From positions 620,001-684,000 of the forward strand of contig CBDHHG010000001.1 of assembly GCA_965263225.1 (NCBI GenBank): a stretch of 64,000 nt of DNA. Reading direction: 5' to 3'. Positions 33,314 to 45,400 of the stretch are shown here, one piece after another. The translations under genes and the position numbers were made by a program. Source of the DNA: DT-111 sp965263225. GTDB lineage: Bacteria; Bacteroidota; Bacteroidia; Chitinophagales; Saprospiraceae. A model generated the notes under the pieces. It worked only from the letters and a program-made list of their open reading frames with translations. It was not told where the DNA came from and searched no databases. Numbering within the stretch: the stretch's first letter is position 1; each line of letters opens with the position of its first letter.

Positions 33314-35656
33314 TTAAAATTTAAAGTTCCAGGTTACGGAAGGCAATATGGGGAACAAGGATACCTGGCGTGCGGCTACTTTGTCTGGAACCCGAAAGAC
33401 ATTATTTCCATCTCCAACCTCCACAAATTCAGGTTCAAAATAAATGAAGAAGGTATTTCTCCGATCATAAGCGTTAACCACGCTAAAGGTCAGGTCACTT
33501 TCTCCCCATTTCGGGAAGAATTTCCAAACCAGTCCCAGGTCGAGTCGATGATAGGGCGGCAAGCGAAAATTATTTCGGTCCTGAAAATCTGGCACCACTG
33601 ACTCAAAGCTAGACCCATAAACATCTTGAAAAGCCCAACGACCGCTGGGTAACCATCGAAGGTCACCTGAACCATAGACGAAAGTGGCCGATAGCGTAAA
33701 TCGCTTACTGAAATCATAGAGCACCACAACGGATAAGTCGTGCCTGCGATCATAAATGGGGGAGAAAAAACCCTGCTGTGCAAAACTCTGATCTGGATCC
33801 AACACCTCAAAATTACCCCGCTCGACAAATTGTAAGGTATAACCGATCCATCCAGTTAGGATACCCTCCTTTTTCTCAATACTATATTCAAAGCCATACC
33901 CTCTCCCCTCTCCTATAGCAAATTCGTTCTCCAAATCATCATTCGCAAAGATTTCAGCAGCATCAACAAACTCTAGCTGATTATCCATCTGCTTGTAAAA
34001 CACCTCTGCGGTAACGAAATACTTTTCTCCCAAAAGATAGGACATTCCAGCAGCTACCTGATCACTAGTTTGGGGCTTTACTTTCTCCGTGGATGGGTAC
34101 CAAATATCTGTTGGCAAAGTAACACCAGCATTAGCCACCAAGTGTAGATATTGCTTCATTCGGGCGTAACTGGCCTTGAGCGATAGTCGAGGCTTTAACT
34201 GATAACGCAAAGAAAAACGAGGCTCAAGTGCACTGTAGAACTGCCCACTATTCTCAAATCCACTTAAACGTAGGCCCACATTCGCCTTTAGCTTGTTGTT
34301 AATTGTCCAATCATCTGAAATATAGGCGGCCAACTGTAGCGCATTAAAATTCTGACCCGCCGAAAAATTGATGGCTCCATCATCACTCCCTGCCTTTAAT
34401 CGTCCCACATCAAAGCTATGCCGAGTAGCATGCCCACCAAAACGGATCGTATGACTATTGGAGGGGGTGTAGTAAAAATCCGTTTTTAGGTTGATATCCC
34501 TGATATTGGACCCCACTTGGAAGTTAAAGCCCGTTAGCTTATTCTTAATGTTATATTGATAATCCGAATAGGTAAAGGTGGTATTTGCAAATAAACGTGG
34601 ATTAAATACATGATTCCATCGAACTGAGCCCGTCGCGTTGCCCCAATCAAAATTGAAATCAAAAAAATCCCCTTCAAACCCAAAAACATCTCGTCCAAAA
34701 TAACCACTTACAAATAGTCGATCCTTCTTGCCCAGACGAAAGTTGGCCTTCGTATTTAAATCATAAAAGAAGTAATCTGGAATAGGGTTATAATCCTCAT
34801 TCCCTTCGTTGGCCTGATTTACCAAACGCGTAAAAACATCTACATAAGTCCGCCGACCAGATACGATAAAAGAAGACTCTCCTTTTTGAATCGGAGCTTC
34901 CAGGGTGAGTCTTGAAGAGATTAAGCCAAGCCCGCCTGTGCCAGAAAATTTCTTATTGTTGCCCTCTTTGAGTTTCACATCGATTACGGAGGAAAGTCGC
35001 CCGCCATATTGGGACGGAAACCCTCCCTTATAGATTTTCAAGTCCTTAACAGCATCAGTATTAAATGTGCTAAAAAAACCAAAAAGGTGGTTGGCATTAT
35101 ACACTACTGCCTCATCCAAAATGATGAGATTCTGATCATTACTGCCGCCTCGAACAAATAAGCCCGTAGTCCCCTCAGACCCCGATGGTATACCCGGTTT
35201 CAACTGTATGGTCTTTAAGATGTCACTCTCCCCGAGGAGTACTGGCAAGATCTTAGCTTCTTTCGTCGTAATTACTTCTACGCTCATCTCTGTAGAGCGC
35301 ATCTGTTCTTCAAAGGAGTTGGCCTTAACCACTACTTCCTGCAATTCTACCCCAGTGGACAATTCAAAATTGAGTTGCTTATCCGCAGTCAAATAAAGGG
35401 ATAGATGCTGTGCTTGAAATCCCACATAACTGATCTCTATGTTTAGAGAGTCTTTTGCTGGAAGATTAAGGGAATAAAAACCGTACTCATTAGTGGTGGT
35501 GCCAAGCGCTTGGCCAATGACCTGGATGCTGGCACCAATTAATGTTTCACCAGTCTCTCTGTCGGTAATAGTCCCACTTAGCGTCTGGTCGACCTGCGCC
35601 CATACTACGGACCAGCAGAAGATGGAAAGAAATAGAGTATAAAGGGCTTTAGACAT
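33314..35656 (-). CDS. TonB-dependent outer-membrane receptor
   Basis: The 780-residue protein has a signal peptide (MSKALYTLFLSIFCWSVVWA), then a CarboxypepD_reg-like domain (about 25-105, SGTITDRETGETLIGASIQV) and a plug domain (about 115-230, with LFVRGGSNDQNLIILDEAVV and IYKGGFPSQYGGRLSSVIDV). A 22-strand-type barrel follows to the C-terminus ILPSVTWNFKF. It imports a substrate across the outer membrane with TonB energy. The substrate is not evident; no sugar or metal genes lie near. It is cotranscribed with the DUF4249 lipoprotein. Confidence 0.93.
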   Translation of the reverse strand: MSKALYTLFLSIFCWSVVWAQVDQTLSGTITDRETGETLIGASIQVIGQALGTTTNEYGFYSLNLPAKDSLNIEISYVGFQAQHLSLYLTADKQLNFELSTGVELQEVVVKANSFEEQMRSTEMSVEVITTKEAKILPVLLGESDILKTIQLKPGIPSGSEGTTGLFVRGGSNDQNLIILDEAVVYNANHLFGFFSTFNTDAVKDLKIYKGGFPSQYGGRLSSVIDVKLKEGNNKKFSGTGGLGLISSRLTLEAPIQKGESSFIVSGRRTYVDVFTRLVNQANEGNEDYNPIPDYFFYDLNTKANFRLGKKDRLFVSGYFGRDVFGFEGDFFDFNFDWGNATGSVRWNHVFNPRLFANTTFTYSDYQYNIKNKLTGFNFQVGSNIRDINLKTDFYYTPSNSHTIRFGGHATRHSFDVGRLKAGSDDGAINFSAGQNFNALQLAAYISDDWTINNKLKANVGLRLSGFENSGQFYSALEPRFSLRYQLKPRLSLKASYARMKQYLHLVANAGVTLPTDIWYPSTEKVKPQTSDQVAAGMSYLLGEKYFVTAEVFYKQMDNQLEFVDAAEIFANDDLENEFAIGEGRGYGFEYSIEKKEGILTGWIGYTLQFVERGNFEVLDPDQSFAQQGFFSPIYDRRHDLSVVVLYDFSKRFTLSATFVYGSGDLRWLPSGRWAFQDVYGSSFESVVPDFQDRNNFRLPPYHRLDLGLVWKFFPKWGESDLTFSVVNAYDRRNTFFIYFEPEFVEVGDGNNVFRVPDKVAARQVSLFPILPSVTWNFKF

Positions 35657-35926
35657 ACGCAGTGGGTGGTATTGAGCACCGGATGACGGGTACCTGAAAA
35701 TATAAATGCTATGTATTCATTACAGTTGTTTCTACTGAAGAGGCACAATTTTGTACTTCAGCTTTTTTCTTGGTCGCTTCAAAATTTCTTTTACTTCTCT
35801 TTTACAGCGTTCCACTGGTTTTGTCTCAGCAAGCATAGGATAACACCTGAAACAAATTCACAAAAAGTATTGAGAATATCAGGCCGAAATACTCATTTTG
35901 TCACCACTGCACCAAAAACGTACTGT

Positions 35927-36655
35927 CTATCCCTTTAAACAGTCAAATATTACGGCATTTGGCAGGTCATTCTGAAGCAAATATGCATTCAGGTTTGACC
36001 AATTTTTCACCTGATCAAGTATCCAGCCATCTGACGAAATAACAACTGCATTATTCTTCAAAGCAACTAGGTCTTTATCTGGGTCAGCTACCAGGCTTAC
36101 CTTCCAATGCAAGCCTTGTTCTACAGCCTCCTTCTCAATAAACCCCCTCAGTCGACCGCTATTAGAAACCGGAGCATCCAGGTACCAATGCGCTTCTACT
36201 ACCTCAAGGCGACCCAGCACCTCACCAATCAACCGCAATGCCTGTCCTGTTTCTACTACTCTTTTGTAAGAACCATGAACACTGGCAATGTCTCGGTAGA
36301 CTCCATCCATACAATTCAATATCACCCCCTCGGATAATGCACTCTCCACAAAGATGATCAGGTTGAATCCATCAATTGCGACGGTCCTGCCTTTGAGCTG
36401 ACTAGGATCAATACAATTTTCCAGACGTTTCTGAACAAAATTTGGCTGACAGCACAAACGCACCAAGGCTTTTCTTTGCCTTACATTCAAGCGATACCGA
36501 TCTCCGACAAGCTTTACAGAGCTATTTTCCGCATACCCCCGGTCCCACAAGTATGCCAAATCCGTTGCCGCCTTGCCAAAGGGGGCTCTCCAATGACTGG
36601 CGAAGAGGAGTTTATCTTGAGGATGCTGACCTCTGTGCTTTTGCTGATTGGGCAT
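35927..36655 (-). CDS. DUF434 / DUF5616 domain protein
   Basis: The 242 residues start with the DUF434 pattern HRGQHPQDKLLF (about 6-17) and FGKAATDLAYLWDRGYAENS (about 26-45). The second half has the DUF5616 features AIDGFNLIIFVESALSEG (about 92-109), a PIN-like first strand with an acidic residue, ADPDKDLVALKNN (about 190-202), and VISSDGWILDQ. A nuclease-like PIN fold is inferred from these acidic motifs; no activity is known to me. It stands alone. Confidence 0.75.
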   Translation of the reverse strand: MPNQQKHRGQHPQDKLLFASHWRAPFGKAATDLAYLWDRGYAENSSVKLVGDRYRLNVRQRKALVRLCCQPNFVQKRLENCIDPSQLKGRTVAIDGFNLIIFVESALSEGVILNCMDGVYRDIASVHGSYKRVVETGQALRLIGEVLGRLEVVEAHWYLDAPVSNSGRLRGFIEKEAVEQGLHWKVSLVADPDKDLVALKNNAVVISSDGWILDQVKNWSNLNAYLLQNDLPNAVIFDCLKG

Positions 36656-37032
36656 ACCGTGGTTTTGAACATTGTCTGCCAGGTTCCTTAAAAGATCTAT
36701 TATGCAAACACTTTTTATGCAAATATGTTAGAAATTAAATGATTGGCAATCCATTCCTACGAACAGCTCGTATATTCTATTGATTTCTGGTCTGACGAAA
36801 AAACGGGTTCAGCGCCCAATTTTTCCCACTTGGTCGGAAAGAAGCTTGGATTGGGTTAAAGAATATTTAAATCTGTTGACTTTTTCTTAAATTCGGTGTT
36901 ATATTGTTGCAATCATCCAAAAATGGTTGAATTCAACCCATTGTACTCCTTTAAACCATTTGAATAAACCCTAGTTATCGGCAGTGAAAGATAAGTTGCT
37001 TAGCCTAGCCGCTTCCTAGAAATTCCGCTTAT
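36656..37032. other. Intergenic region between DUF434 and the small T9SS gene
   Basis: An imperfect palindrome lies at 36923-36941 (GGTTGAATTCAACC core). I see no consensus promoter, RNA gene or small open frame with support. Confidence 0.4.
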
Positions 37033-37761
37033 ATGAATAAAACTTTACTTTATCTTTTCTGCCTTTTATTGCTACCAATTGGTTTAGCCGCTCAGGGAAA
37101 GTTGGTGGTAAAACCTTCTACGACAGACCAAGTGGTTTTCGACTACTTATCAGATATCTCGAAGGAATTCACTTTCAGTCTGACCCTGGAGAACAAGGGA
37201 AACGAGGCTATGAACCTAATCTGGCGCAAATCTGTACTGTCACAGCCCTTGGATTGGTTGGCAGAAATTTCCGACAAGAATAACTATTACTTACCTGAAG
37301 CAAGTTCCAATATTGATCCCTCGATTAACTCCGAAGAAGCCATTTATTTGGCTCCGGGTGAAATTACAGAGGTCATTTTCCACATTTTCCCTTTTGGAAA
37401 TGCTGGGGATGCCACTTATAAAATGGAATTCCTTGATGAGATTGCGCCAACCGAAGTCATCGCTGAAACAAGCTTTGATTTCGCCATTCAACGCCCTGTT
37501 CAGGTTGGGGCGGATCGAGCAAGTTTAAAGATTTTCCCGAATCCTTCTACCAATTACATTGAACTACCTTACAATAATTTGGTAGCGCAAATGGATGTAT
37601 ACAATACGATTGGAAGGAAAGTCCTTAGTTTCGAGGCAGAAAATGGCTTACGTTATGACATTTCTTCGCTGCCTACGGGCTTATACCTAGTGAGCTTGAT
37701 TAATCAGCAGGGTACTGTAATTAAGACTTTGCGATTCTTTAAACGCACCATTCGTCCTTAG
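37033..37761 (+). CDS. Secreted protein with T9SS type A sorting domain
   Basis: The 242-residue protein has a signal peptide (MNKTLLYLFCLLLLPIGLAA) and ends with a T9SS type A sorting domain (about 168-242): LKIFPNPSTNYIELPY, VYNTIGRKVLSFEAE and LPTGLYLVSLINQQG. The middle (about 22-160) is a single beta-sandwich of unknown kind (FSLTLENKGNEAMNLIWRKS). It should be exported through the type IX system and attached to the cell surface or released. Its last bases overlap the convergent queD by 4 bp. Confidence 0.85.
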   Translation: MNKTLLYLFCLLLLPIGLAAQGKLVVKPSTTDQVVFDYLSDISKEFTFSLTLENKGNEAMNLIWRKSVLSQPLDWLAEISDKNNYYLPEASSNIDPSINSEEAIYLAPGEITEVIFHIFPFGNAGDATYKMEFLDEIAPTEVIAETSFDFAIQRPVQVGADRASLKIFPNPSTNYIELPYNNLVAQMDVYNTIGRKVLSFEAENGLRYDISSLPTGLYLVSLINQQGTVIKTLRFFKRTIRP

Positions 37762-38165
37762 GCTGGATATTCTACATAATTACGCGGGGTTTCGTATAAT
37801 CGGACCTGTAGGTCATATCTTTTATCTAAACGAGCCCTGAGTAACTGCCAAATTACATAGCAGATGTTTTCTGCGGTTGGATTCAAATCCTTGAACTCCT
37901 CCGTATCAAGGTTGAGATTCTTATGGTCGAATCGCTGTTCGACCTCTTCCTTAATCATATCCTTCAATATCTTGAGGTCGATCAAATAGCCCGTTTCGGG
38001 ATCTACTTCTCCAATCACTTTCACTTCAAGTTCATAATTGTGGCCGTGATAATTTGGGTTATTACACAATCCGAATACTTCTTCATTCTTCTTATCAGAC
38101 CATTTCGGGTTGTGCAGCCGATGAGCAGCATTGAAATGTGCTTTCCGAAATACGGCAATTCTCAT
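37758..38165 (-). CDS. queD: 6-carboxytetrahydropterin synthase (QueD/PTPS family)
   Basis: The enzyme makes 6-carboxytetrahydropterin from dihydroneopterin triphosphate on the way to queuosine. The 135 residues contain the zinc ligands in AHFNAAHRL (His near residue 16) and NYHGHNYELEV (two His near 40-42), with the catalytic Cys in GLCNNPN just before. DLKILKDMIKEEVEQRFDHK (about 64-83) and ETPRNYVEYPA complete the family pattern. Other queuosine genes are not in the window. Confidence 0.9.
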   Translation of the reverse strand: MRIAVFRKAHFNAAHRLHNPKWSDKKNEEVFGLCNNPNYHGHNYELEVKVIGEVDPETGYLIDLKILKDMIKEEVEQRFDHKNLNLDTEEFKDLNPTAENICYVIWQLLRARLDKRYDLQVRLYETPRNYVEYPA

Positions 38166-38269
38166 ACTTGCTAATTTTTAGATCAAAATTCCAAGCTTAG
38201 AACAAGGAAGCGAAGGATTAGTTGTTGTTTTCTTGCTGAGGTGGAGCGCAGAAAGGAAGAAGCCGATTA

Positions 38270-39277
38270 TTAACCTTCTGGTGAGCTAAAATCTATTTCC
38301 GTATTATCGCCAATATTTAAACTTTGTCGCAAGCCTGTGATAGCCGTGTCATTGCCTACTACTGACTTTTGCAGAATCACTTCTTTGATAAAAGCATAGT
38401 TCCCTATAATGGAATTCTTGATGATAGCGTTCTTAATCACCGCATTTTGACCGATAGTAGCATGTGGCCCAATGATGGAATTAGCGATCTGGCAGCCTTG
38501 CCCAATACTGACGGGATGGATAATGATGGAGTTATCATAATTCGGCAGATCATTAGAAGCATATCCTTCTCGATCAAGTAAAATAGCGTTTGTCTCTAAT
38601 AGAACTTCCTTCTTTCCACAGTTAAACCAGTTGTCGACCGTTATTGCACTGAAGGGCACCCCTTTCTCGATCATACGCATCAGTGCATCGGTCAGCGGGA
38701 ATTCGCCATTAGATCGGAGGTTATGCTCGATATTGAAATCCAAGGCGTCGATGAGGTTTTCGACTTCTTTGATCTTATAAAAGCCAACCATGGCCATATC
38801 CGACTTAGGGATCTTAGGTTTTTCTACTACTCTACTTACATTCCCTTCCATATTAAATTCTACCACCCCAAATTCACGAGGGTCTCTAACCTTCTTCACC
38901 CCAAGACAGGACTGAGGATGATCAACAATTTTCTGAAAATCCGCATCAATAATGATGTCTCCAAAAAACACAAATACTTCATCCGCATCTTTGAAGTGTT
39001 CCTTGGCCATCCAGATAGCATGAGCCGAACCTAAACGTTCTTCTTGGGTGACGAAAGTCTTGTTGAGGTCTGGGTAAGTTTGTTCAACAAAATGCTTGAT
39101 TTTTTCCCCCAGATATCCAATGATAAAGATGAAGTCACGAATACCAACCTCCACTAATTGTTCGATTAGGAAAGAGATAATAGGTTTGCCAGCCACCGGG
39201 ATCAAAGGCTTGGGTTGGGTGTAAGTTAGAGGGCGTAATCGGGTGCCAGCGCCAGCTACAGGAATGATCGCTTTCAT
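38270..39277 (-). CDS. Sugar-phosphate nucleotidyltransferase with left-handed beta-helix
   Basis: The 335-residue protein has the nucleotidyltransferase signature at the start (GAGTRLRPLTYTQPKPLIPV, residues 9-28), then VFVFFGDIIID (the acidic metal-binding strand, about 100-110) and VVEKPKIPKSD. The last ~90 residues are hexapeptide repeats (IGQGCQIANSIIGPHATIGQ) forming a left-handed beta-helix. It is likely a glucose-1-phosphate thymidylyl- or uridylyltransferase-like enzyme; the sugar and nucleotide cannot be fixed. The last residues (GDNTEIDFSSPEG) match many Bacteroidota homologues. Confidence 0.88.
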   Translation of the reverse strand: MKAIIPVAGAGTRLRPLTYTQPKPLIPVAGKPIISFLIEQLVEVGIRDFIFIIGYLGEKIKHFVEQTYPDLNKTFVTQEERLGSAHAIWMAKEHFKDADEVFVFFGDIIIDADFQKIVDHPQSCLGVKKVRDPREFGVVEFNMEGNVSRVVEKPKIPKSDMAMVGFYKIKEVENLIDALDFNIEHNLRSNGEFPLTDALMRMIEKGVPFSAITVDNWFNCGKKEVLLETNAILLDREGYASNDLPNYDNSIIIHPVSIGQGCQIANSIIGPHATIGQNAVIKNAIIKNSIIGNYAFIKEVILQKSVVGNDTAITGLRQSLNIGDNTEIDFSSPEG

Positions 39278-39361
39278 GGGGGTTAAAGGTAAGGAAAATT
39301 ATGATGTCCTAGCTGCCTTGTAGATTGGGATAGCAAAGAAATATAGACTGGAGAATCGCCT

Positions 39362-39402
39362 AAAAACGACTGCCTCCGAGGATACTCGATCCTCAGAGGC
39401 AG
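39362..39402 (-). terminator. Terminator of the 3436-residue gene
   Basis: On the minus strand CTGCCTCTGAGGAT and ATCCTCGGAGGCAG form a 14-position stem (one mismatch) with loop CGAGT, followed by TCGTTTTT. It lies 25 bp after the stop of the giant gene. Confidence 0.85.
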
Positions 39403-39426
39403 TTCAGCTGTATAAGCTAGCTTAGG

Positions 39427-42400
39427 TTAATCTTTTACCACTTTAATACGTCGAATGGCATTTTCTGTGCGAATTGAGAGGATATATACCCCCTTACTGT
39501 ATTTGCCCAGATCAAGGCGATTCGCGTAGCTTCTATCCACCAATAGACGTCCATTCAGGTCAAAGAGTTGAATTTCTGCATCTGCTGGTAGGTTCTTGAT
39601 ATTTATTTCATTCCGCGTTGGATTCGGGAATACGATCACTTCCGCTAAGTCTCCCAGTTTGGCTTCTTTGATAGAAGATTGTTTATCTGAGAAATCCTCC
39701 ACCGCCGTCGGCGCTAGATTCAAACTACTCTCATTACTAACAATTAGACCGCTTGATCCACCAGTAGTACATCCTGTGATCACGATATCGTCTAAGTAAA
39801 TCCAGTCAGAGTTTGTAGAAGCATCGCATTGGAACCTTAGCTTAGTGTTAGCGGTAAAGGGTCCAGGTATAGTTACCTGCTCGAAGTAGCGTATATCATT
39901 TTCAAACTCAATACTTCTTCTCCATTCTGCTACCGTGGTATAACTAGCCCCTCCATCCGTCGAAACTCTCAACCAGAAGTCTTCCGTGACATTATCCATG
40001 CTCAGTGCAATGTAGTTGAAGTCAACCGTAATTTCCTCAAAGGAACTCAAGTCAAGTGCATCGGTAGTTGTGTGAGAGGAAGTTGAATTATCTCTGAGCC
40101 GTACGCAGTAGATACCGCTATTAGCAAAAGCTGCATCATTAGTGGTTCGGCGAGCATCTGCTCCTCCATCATTCCAGATTCCCCATCCAACTTCAAAGTC
40201 CTCGGAATCTATCTCTACGATACTACAATCATCTCCTTCAACGGTGATGGTAGCGTTAGCAGTGCTAGTAAACTCCCCATCATTGACGGTCAAGGTTACC
40301 GTATAGGTCCCTTCTGCTACGTATTCATGACTTGTTGTAACGCCGGTTCCTGATTCACCATCTCCAAAAGCCCAACTATAGGTTAAGGGATTGCTTTCTG
40401 GATCAGATGAAGTGCTTGCATCAAAACTTACCGTCAATGGCACGGTACCATTGGACGGTGTTGCCGTAAAGGCCGCCGTAGGCCCTTGATTTCCGGAAGT
40501 AACTTCAATGTTGATGAAGGACTGATCAGATAAGGAGCCATCACTCACCGTCAAAACAACGGTGTAAGTACCAGGTAAAACAAAAGTATGGGTAGGATTA
40601 ACTGTATTCGCTACGTCACCATCGCCGAAAGTCCAGCTATAGGTTAAGGGATCATCATCAGGGTCAGAAGATAGATTTGCGTCAAATGTGGCAGTAAATG
40701 GTGCAACGCCACTAATAGCCGAGGCGATAAATGCCGCCGTAGGCGCTTGGTTCCCCTGATTAACTGTAATCACAGTGGTAGCTTGATCATCATCTTGACC
40801 ATCACTTACTGTAAGTGTAACCGTAAAAGTTCCGGTAGACAAGTAGGTATGGCTTGGACTAAGTCCTGTCCCTGTATTGCCATCCCCAAAGGCCCAAGTG
40901 TAAGTAAGGGGATCATTTTCAGGATCTGTTGAAGCAGATGCATCAAAACTAACGAGCAAAGGAGAATCACCTGTAGTCGGCGTAGCCGTGAAGGCAGCCG
41001 TTGGTGCAACATTCGGCTCTAATGCGTTGATCACAGCTGTAGCTTGGTTCGAGAATTCTCCATCACTAACGGTTAAAGTCACCGTGTAAACCCCTGCTGA
41101 AACGTAAGTATGATTTGGAGCTATACCGCTTGCTGTATTACCATCTCCAAAAGCCCAGCTATAAGTCAATGGATCATTTTCCGGATCAGAAGAACCACTG
41201 GCGTTGAAACTAACAGCCAACGGTGCTTCTCCAGAAGTTGGATTCGCACTAAAGGCTGCGGTTGGTGATTGGTTCGGCAAAGTCACCGTAATGTTGTTGG
41301 AGGTACTTGTACTGGATGAGCCATCACTTACCGTCAAAGTAGCGGTGAAGACCCCATTCGTTTGATAGGTATGACTAGGAGTAATACCTGTCCCTGTATT
41401 TCCATCCCCAAAATCCCAAGAGTAGGTCAATGGATCATTGTCTGGGTCGGAAGAGCCGCTTGCATCAAAATTCACCAATAACGGAGCCTCCCCTGAAAGA
41501 GGATTGGCAGTAAAGGACGCAACTGGTGCTGCATTACCAGAACTAACAAATATAGTGGCAAAAGCATCTGTTGAAGCTTGGCCATCAGAGACAGTCAATT
41601 TCACTGTAAATGTTCCTGTACTTTGGTAGGTATGATTTACCACTTCTCCGGAGCCAGTGTTTCCGTCGCCAAAGTCCCAGCTATAACTAAGCGGATCTCC
41701 ATCGGGATCGGATGATTGCGAAGCATCAAAAGTTACCGCAAATGGGGCTTCTCCAATTTGGTTCGAAGTCTGAAACTGTGCAAAAGGAGCTTGATTCTGT
41801 CCGCTACTAGTAGAGCACCCTTTAATCACTACATCATCCAGGTAAATCCAATCCGAATTGGTTGAAGCATCTACCCTAAACCTAATTCGCGTATTATTAG
41901 AAAAGGGTCCAGTAATCTTTACCTCCTCATTAACTCGTTCATTATTGACAAAATCAATGCCAGCGTCCCAATCCCGCACAGTCTCAAAGTTAGTGCCGTC
42001 TATAGCAATTTGTAACCAAAAATCTTCGGATTGATTATCCATGCTAATGGGTAAGAAAGAAAGACCGACTGTAATCTCCTCAAAAGTACTTAGATCAATC
42101 AGATCCGAAGTGATAAAAGATGTATTCGTATTGTCTCTAAGTCGTACACAATAGATACCACTATTAGCATAAGGAGCATCAGCAGAACTACGACGTGCAT
42201 CTGTTCCCGCATCATTCCAAATGCCCCAACCGGATTCAAAGTCTTCCTCCATCACAACGACCTCTTGACAACCAGCTTCTTCCACTGTAATGTTTATGGA
42301 GCCTTGGCTCGTAAACTCTCCATCATCTACAGATATCGCCACCGTATACACCCCTGGATTCTCAAAAGTGTGCGTAATAATTGCACCGGTTCCATTGCTT

Positions 42401-45400
42401 CCATCTCCAAAGGACCAGTTGAATGTTAAAGGATCTCCTTCTGGATCAACCGTGGCTGTAGCATCAAAATTGACCTCCAATGGTGCAGTTCCCGTAGTTG
42501 GGTTAGCAGAGAAAGCCAGTAAAGGTGGAGAATTTGGTGAGTTCACTTTTATCCCGATAGAAGTCTGCGAACTTGCCTGTCCATCAGATACGGTCAGAAC
42601 GGCTGTATAGGTTCCCGTGGTCGTGTAAGTATGCGTAAAAACTACTCCCGTAGCTGTATTCCCATCGCCAAAATCCCAACTGTAGGTCAAGGGATCCTCG
42701 TCTGGATCAGAGGAAATGGATGCGTCAAAGGTAACTGCTAATGGAGCCGTCCCTTCAATCGCGTTGGTAACAAATGCTGCTATTGGAGGCTGATTCGGAG
42801 CATTGACCGTAATAGTCGCGGTTGCCGTTGCTGTATCCTCTCCATCGCTGACCGTTAAGGTTACCGTATAAGTACCCGGAGCCGTATAAATATGATTAGG
42901 ACTCACTCCAGTCCCGGCATTACCATCCCCAAAATCCCAACTGTAGGTAAGTGGATCAAGATCCGCATCGCTAGAAGCCGAGGCATCAAATGCGACGCTT
43001 AAAGGAGCCTCTCCACTCGTCGGAGTAGCCGTGAATGATGCAACTGGAGGTGTATTCACGGGAAGCGCACTTACGTCCCACTGGAAGTTAATTGCTTGCG
43101 CATCAGCATTATTACCATCATTATCATCTACGGTGATCTGCACTGCAAATGGACTGTTGGCCGCAGCACCAACACTGATGGTACCAGTGATTAAGCCTGT
43201 TCCTTGATCTATACTCAAACCCGTCGGTAGGCCCGTAGCTTGATAACTAAGCGGTCCATCTCCGCCAGAAGCTTGTACTCCTAATGAAATAACGTCTTCT
43301 TCTTGATTACTTTGATTTGAAATCGCCTGGACTACAATAGGAATCTCACCGCCCCCTTGCTCTAGAATTTCAATACCACTGATCATAGGGCTTTGAATAT
43401 TGCGGATAAAGGCAATATCCAATAGGTTATCTTCAATCGTGACCTCTTGTTCCAAAACCGTACCTAGATCAGGCCCAGGGTTGGCTGCCAGATCAATGTC
43501 TGTTAAGCCGGGGAAGCTATTACCATCCAAGGTAACTGTAAATTGTCGTTGGCCTGGCTGAGAGGTTCCAGAGAAAGTCTCTCGGAAGAACAGACGTACG
43601 GTATAGGTACCAGGATTCCCCATATTAAAAGTGTAGGTCATATTGACCTCTGGTTCAGGATCATCTTGATCCCAACGCTCCCAACCGAAAATGTCAAAGG
43701 GTGTTGTATTTTGTATAGCGGTGCTAATAGCAGGGTCCCAAGCAGTTGGTGGGCCAAAAGCCGTATTCGTTGCGCCCGTTACCTCAAAGCCATTCAGTGC
43801 TAGTGTTGCATCTATATCGGTCACCCAATCTAAACCTCCATCAATAGCGGATATGGTACTTCCCCCAGCATTAACTCGATAAGAAGGTTGACCATTGTTG
43901 ATGTTACCTACAGTAATCGTTTCGGTTGCCGTGTCTGTATCTTCGCCATCACTGACTGTCAAGGTAGCAGTATAAATACCTTCTGCTAGATAGGTATGAC
44001 TAGTTGTGATTCCAGTTGCCGTATTGCCATCTCCAAAAGCCCAGCTATAAGTAAGCACATCCCCTTGGTCCGCATCACTAGAAGTTGAGGCATCAAAAGA
44101 AACGGCCAATGGTGCCACTCCATTCGTTGGTGTTGCGGTGAATGCGGCCACCGGTGGTGTGTTAGGTGGTGTAGCTGTTACAACCCATTCGAAATTGACT
44201 ACTTGTGCATCCGCACTGTTGGCATCATCATCATCCACCGTAATCTGCACATTAAAGGGGCTATTTACTGAAGCTCCAGCACTGATCGTACCTGAGATCA
44301 AGCCTGTTCCTTGATCTATAGTTAGCCCCGTAGGTAGGCCTGTAGCCACATAACTTAAAATACCATCTCCACCAGAGGCTTGCACTCCCAATGATACAAC
44401 ATCTCCTTCCACTCCCGTTTGGTTGGAAATAGACTGCACCACAATAGGCACTTCTCCGCCAATCTCAATAATTTCAATACCACTAACCATCGGACTTTGA
44501 ATACTTCTGGTAAACACAATGTCCAACACATTGTCCGTGATTGAAACGGTCTCTTCTATTACTGTTCCAAGATTAGGGCCTGGGTTAGCAGCAAGATCAA
44601 TATTTGTCAAGGAGGGGTAATTGTTACCATCTAAGGTGACACTGAACTGGCGTTGACCAGGTTGCGAAGTTCCAGAGAAAGTCTCTCGGAAGAAGAGCCG
44701 GACTTTATAATTTCCCGGATTAGCCATATTGAAGATGTAGGTCATATTGACCTCTGGCTCAGGATCATCTTGATCCCAGCGTTCCCAATCAAATATATCA
44801 AATGGAGTATTATTCTGAATATCAGATCCGATGGCAGGGTCCCAAGCTGGAGGAGGGCCAAAAGCCGTATTAGTTGCTCCTGTGACCTCGAAGCCATTCA
44901 CCGCCAAGGTCGCATCAATATCGCTCACCCAGTCTAGTCCTCCATCAACAGCTGTCAGTGTGGCCCCTCCGGCGTTTACCCGGTAGGAGGCTTGGCCACT
45001 ACCAATGTTTCCATTCAAGTTAACCACCTTAACAGAGGCTGCGCCATAGGCTATCGAGAGCGTAGCATTATTCTGGTTAGAGCTTCCGTTATTCGTTAAT
45101 TGGATTTGATGCGATGCTCCTGGAGGAATCAGGAAAACCCCTAGATCACCTGAAGTTATTGCGAAATCCGAGGCATTATCACCACCGAGCGTAATACCAG
45201 TAATGATAACTCCAGTATTCCCTCCCGAATTATCTATCGTAATAGTTTCTGTAGCAGTAGCGGCTATGGTCGTTGTAGTTGGCACATTCAAAGTACTGGC
45301 TACAAGTGCCGTACCTGTTGGGTTATCAACACCATAGACCTCCATATTAGTCTGATTGCCACTCCCTTGTGTGGGCGAACCAGAAGAGATATAGATTCCA

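Noticed and set aside
39427..43100. CRISPR-like periodic repeats
   Set aside because: The ~262-bp periodicity is in frame and encodes PKD domains; there are no short direct repeats with unique spacers.
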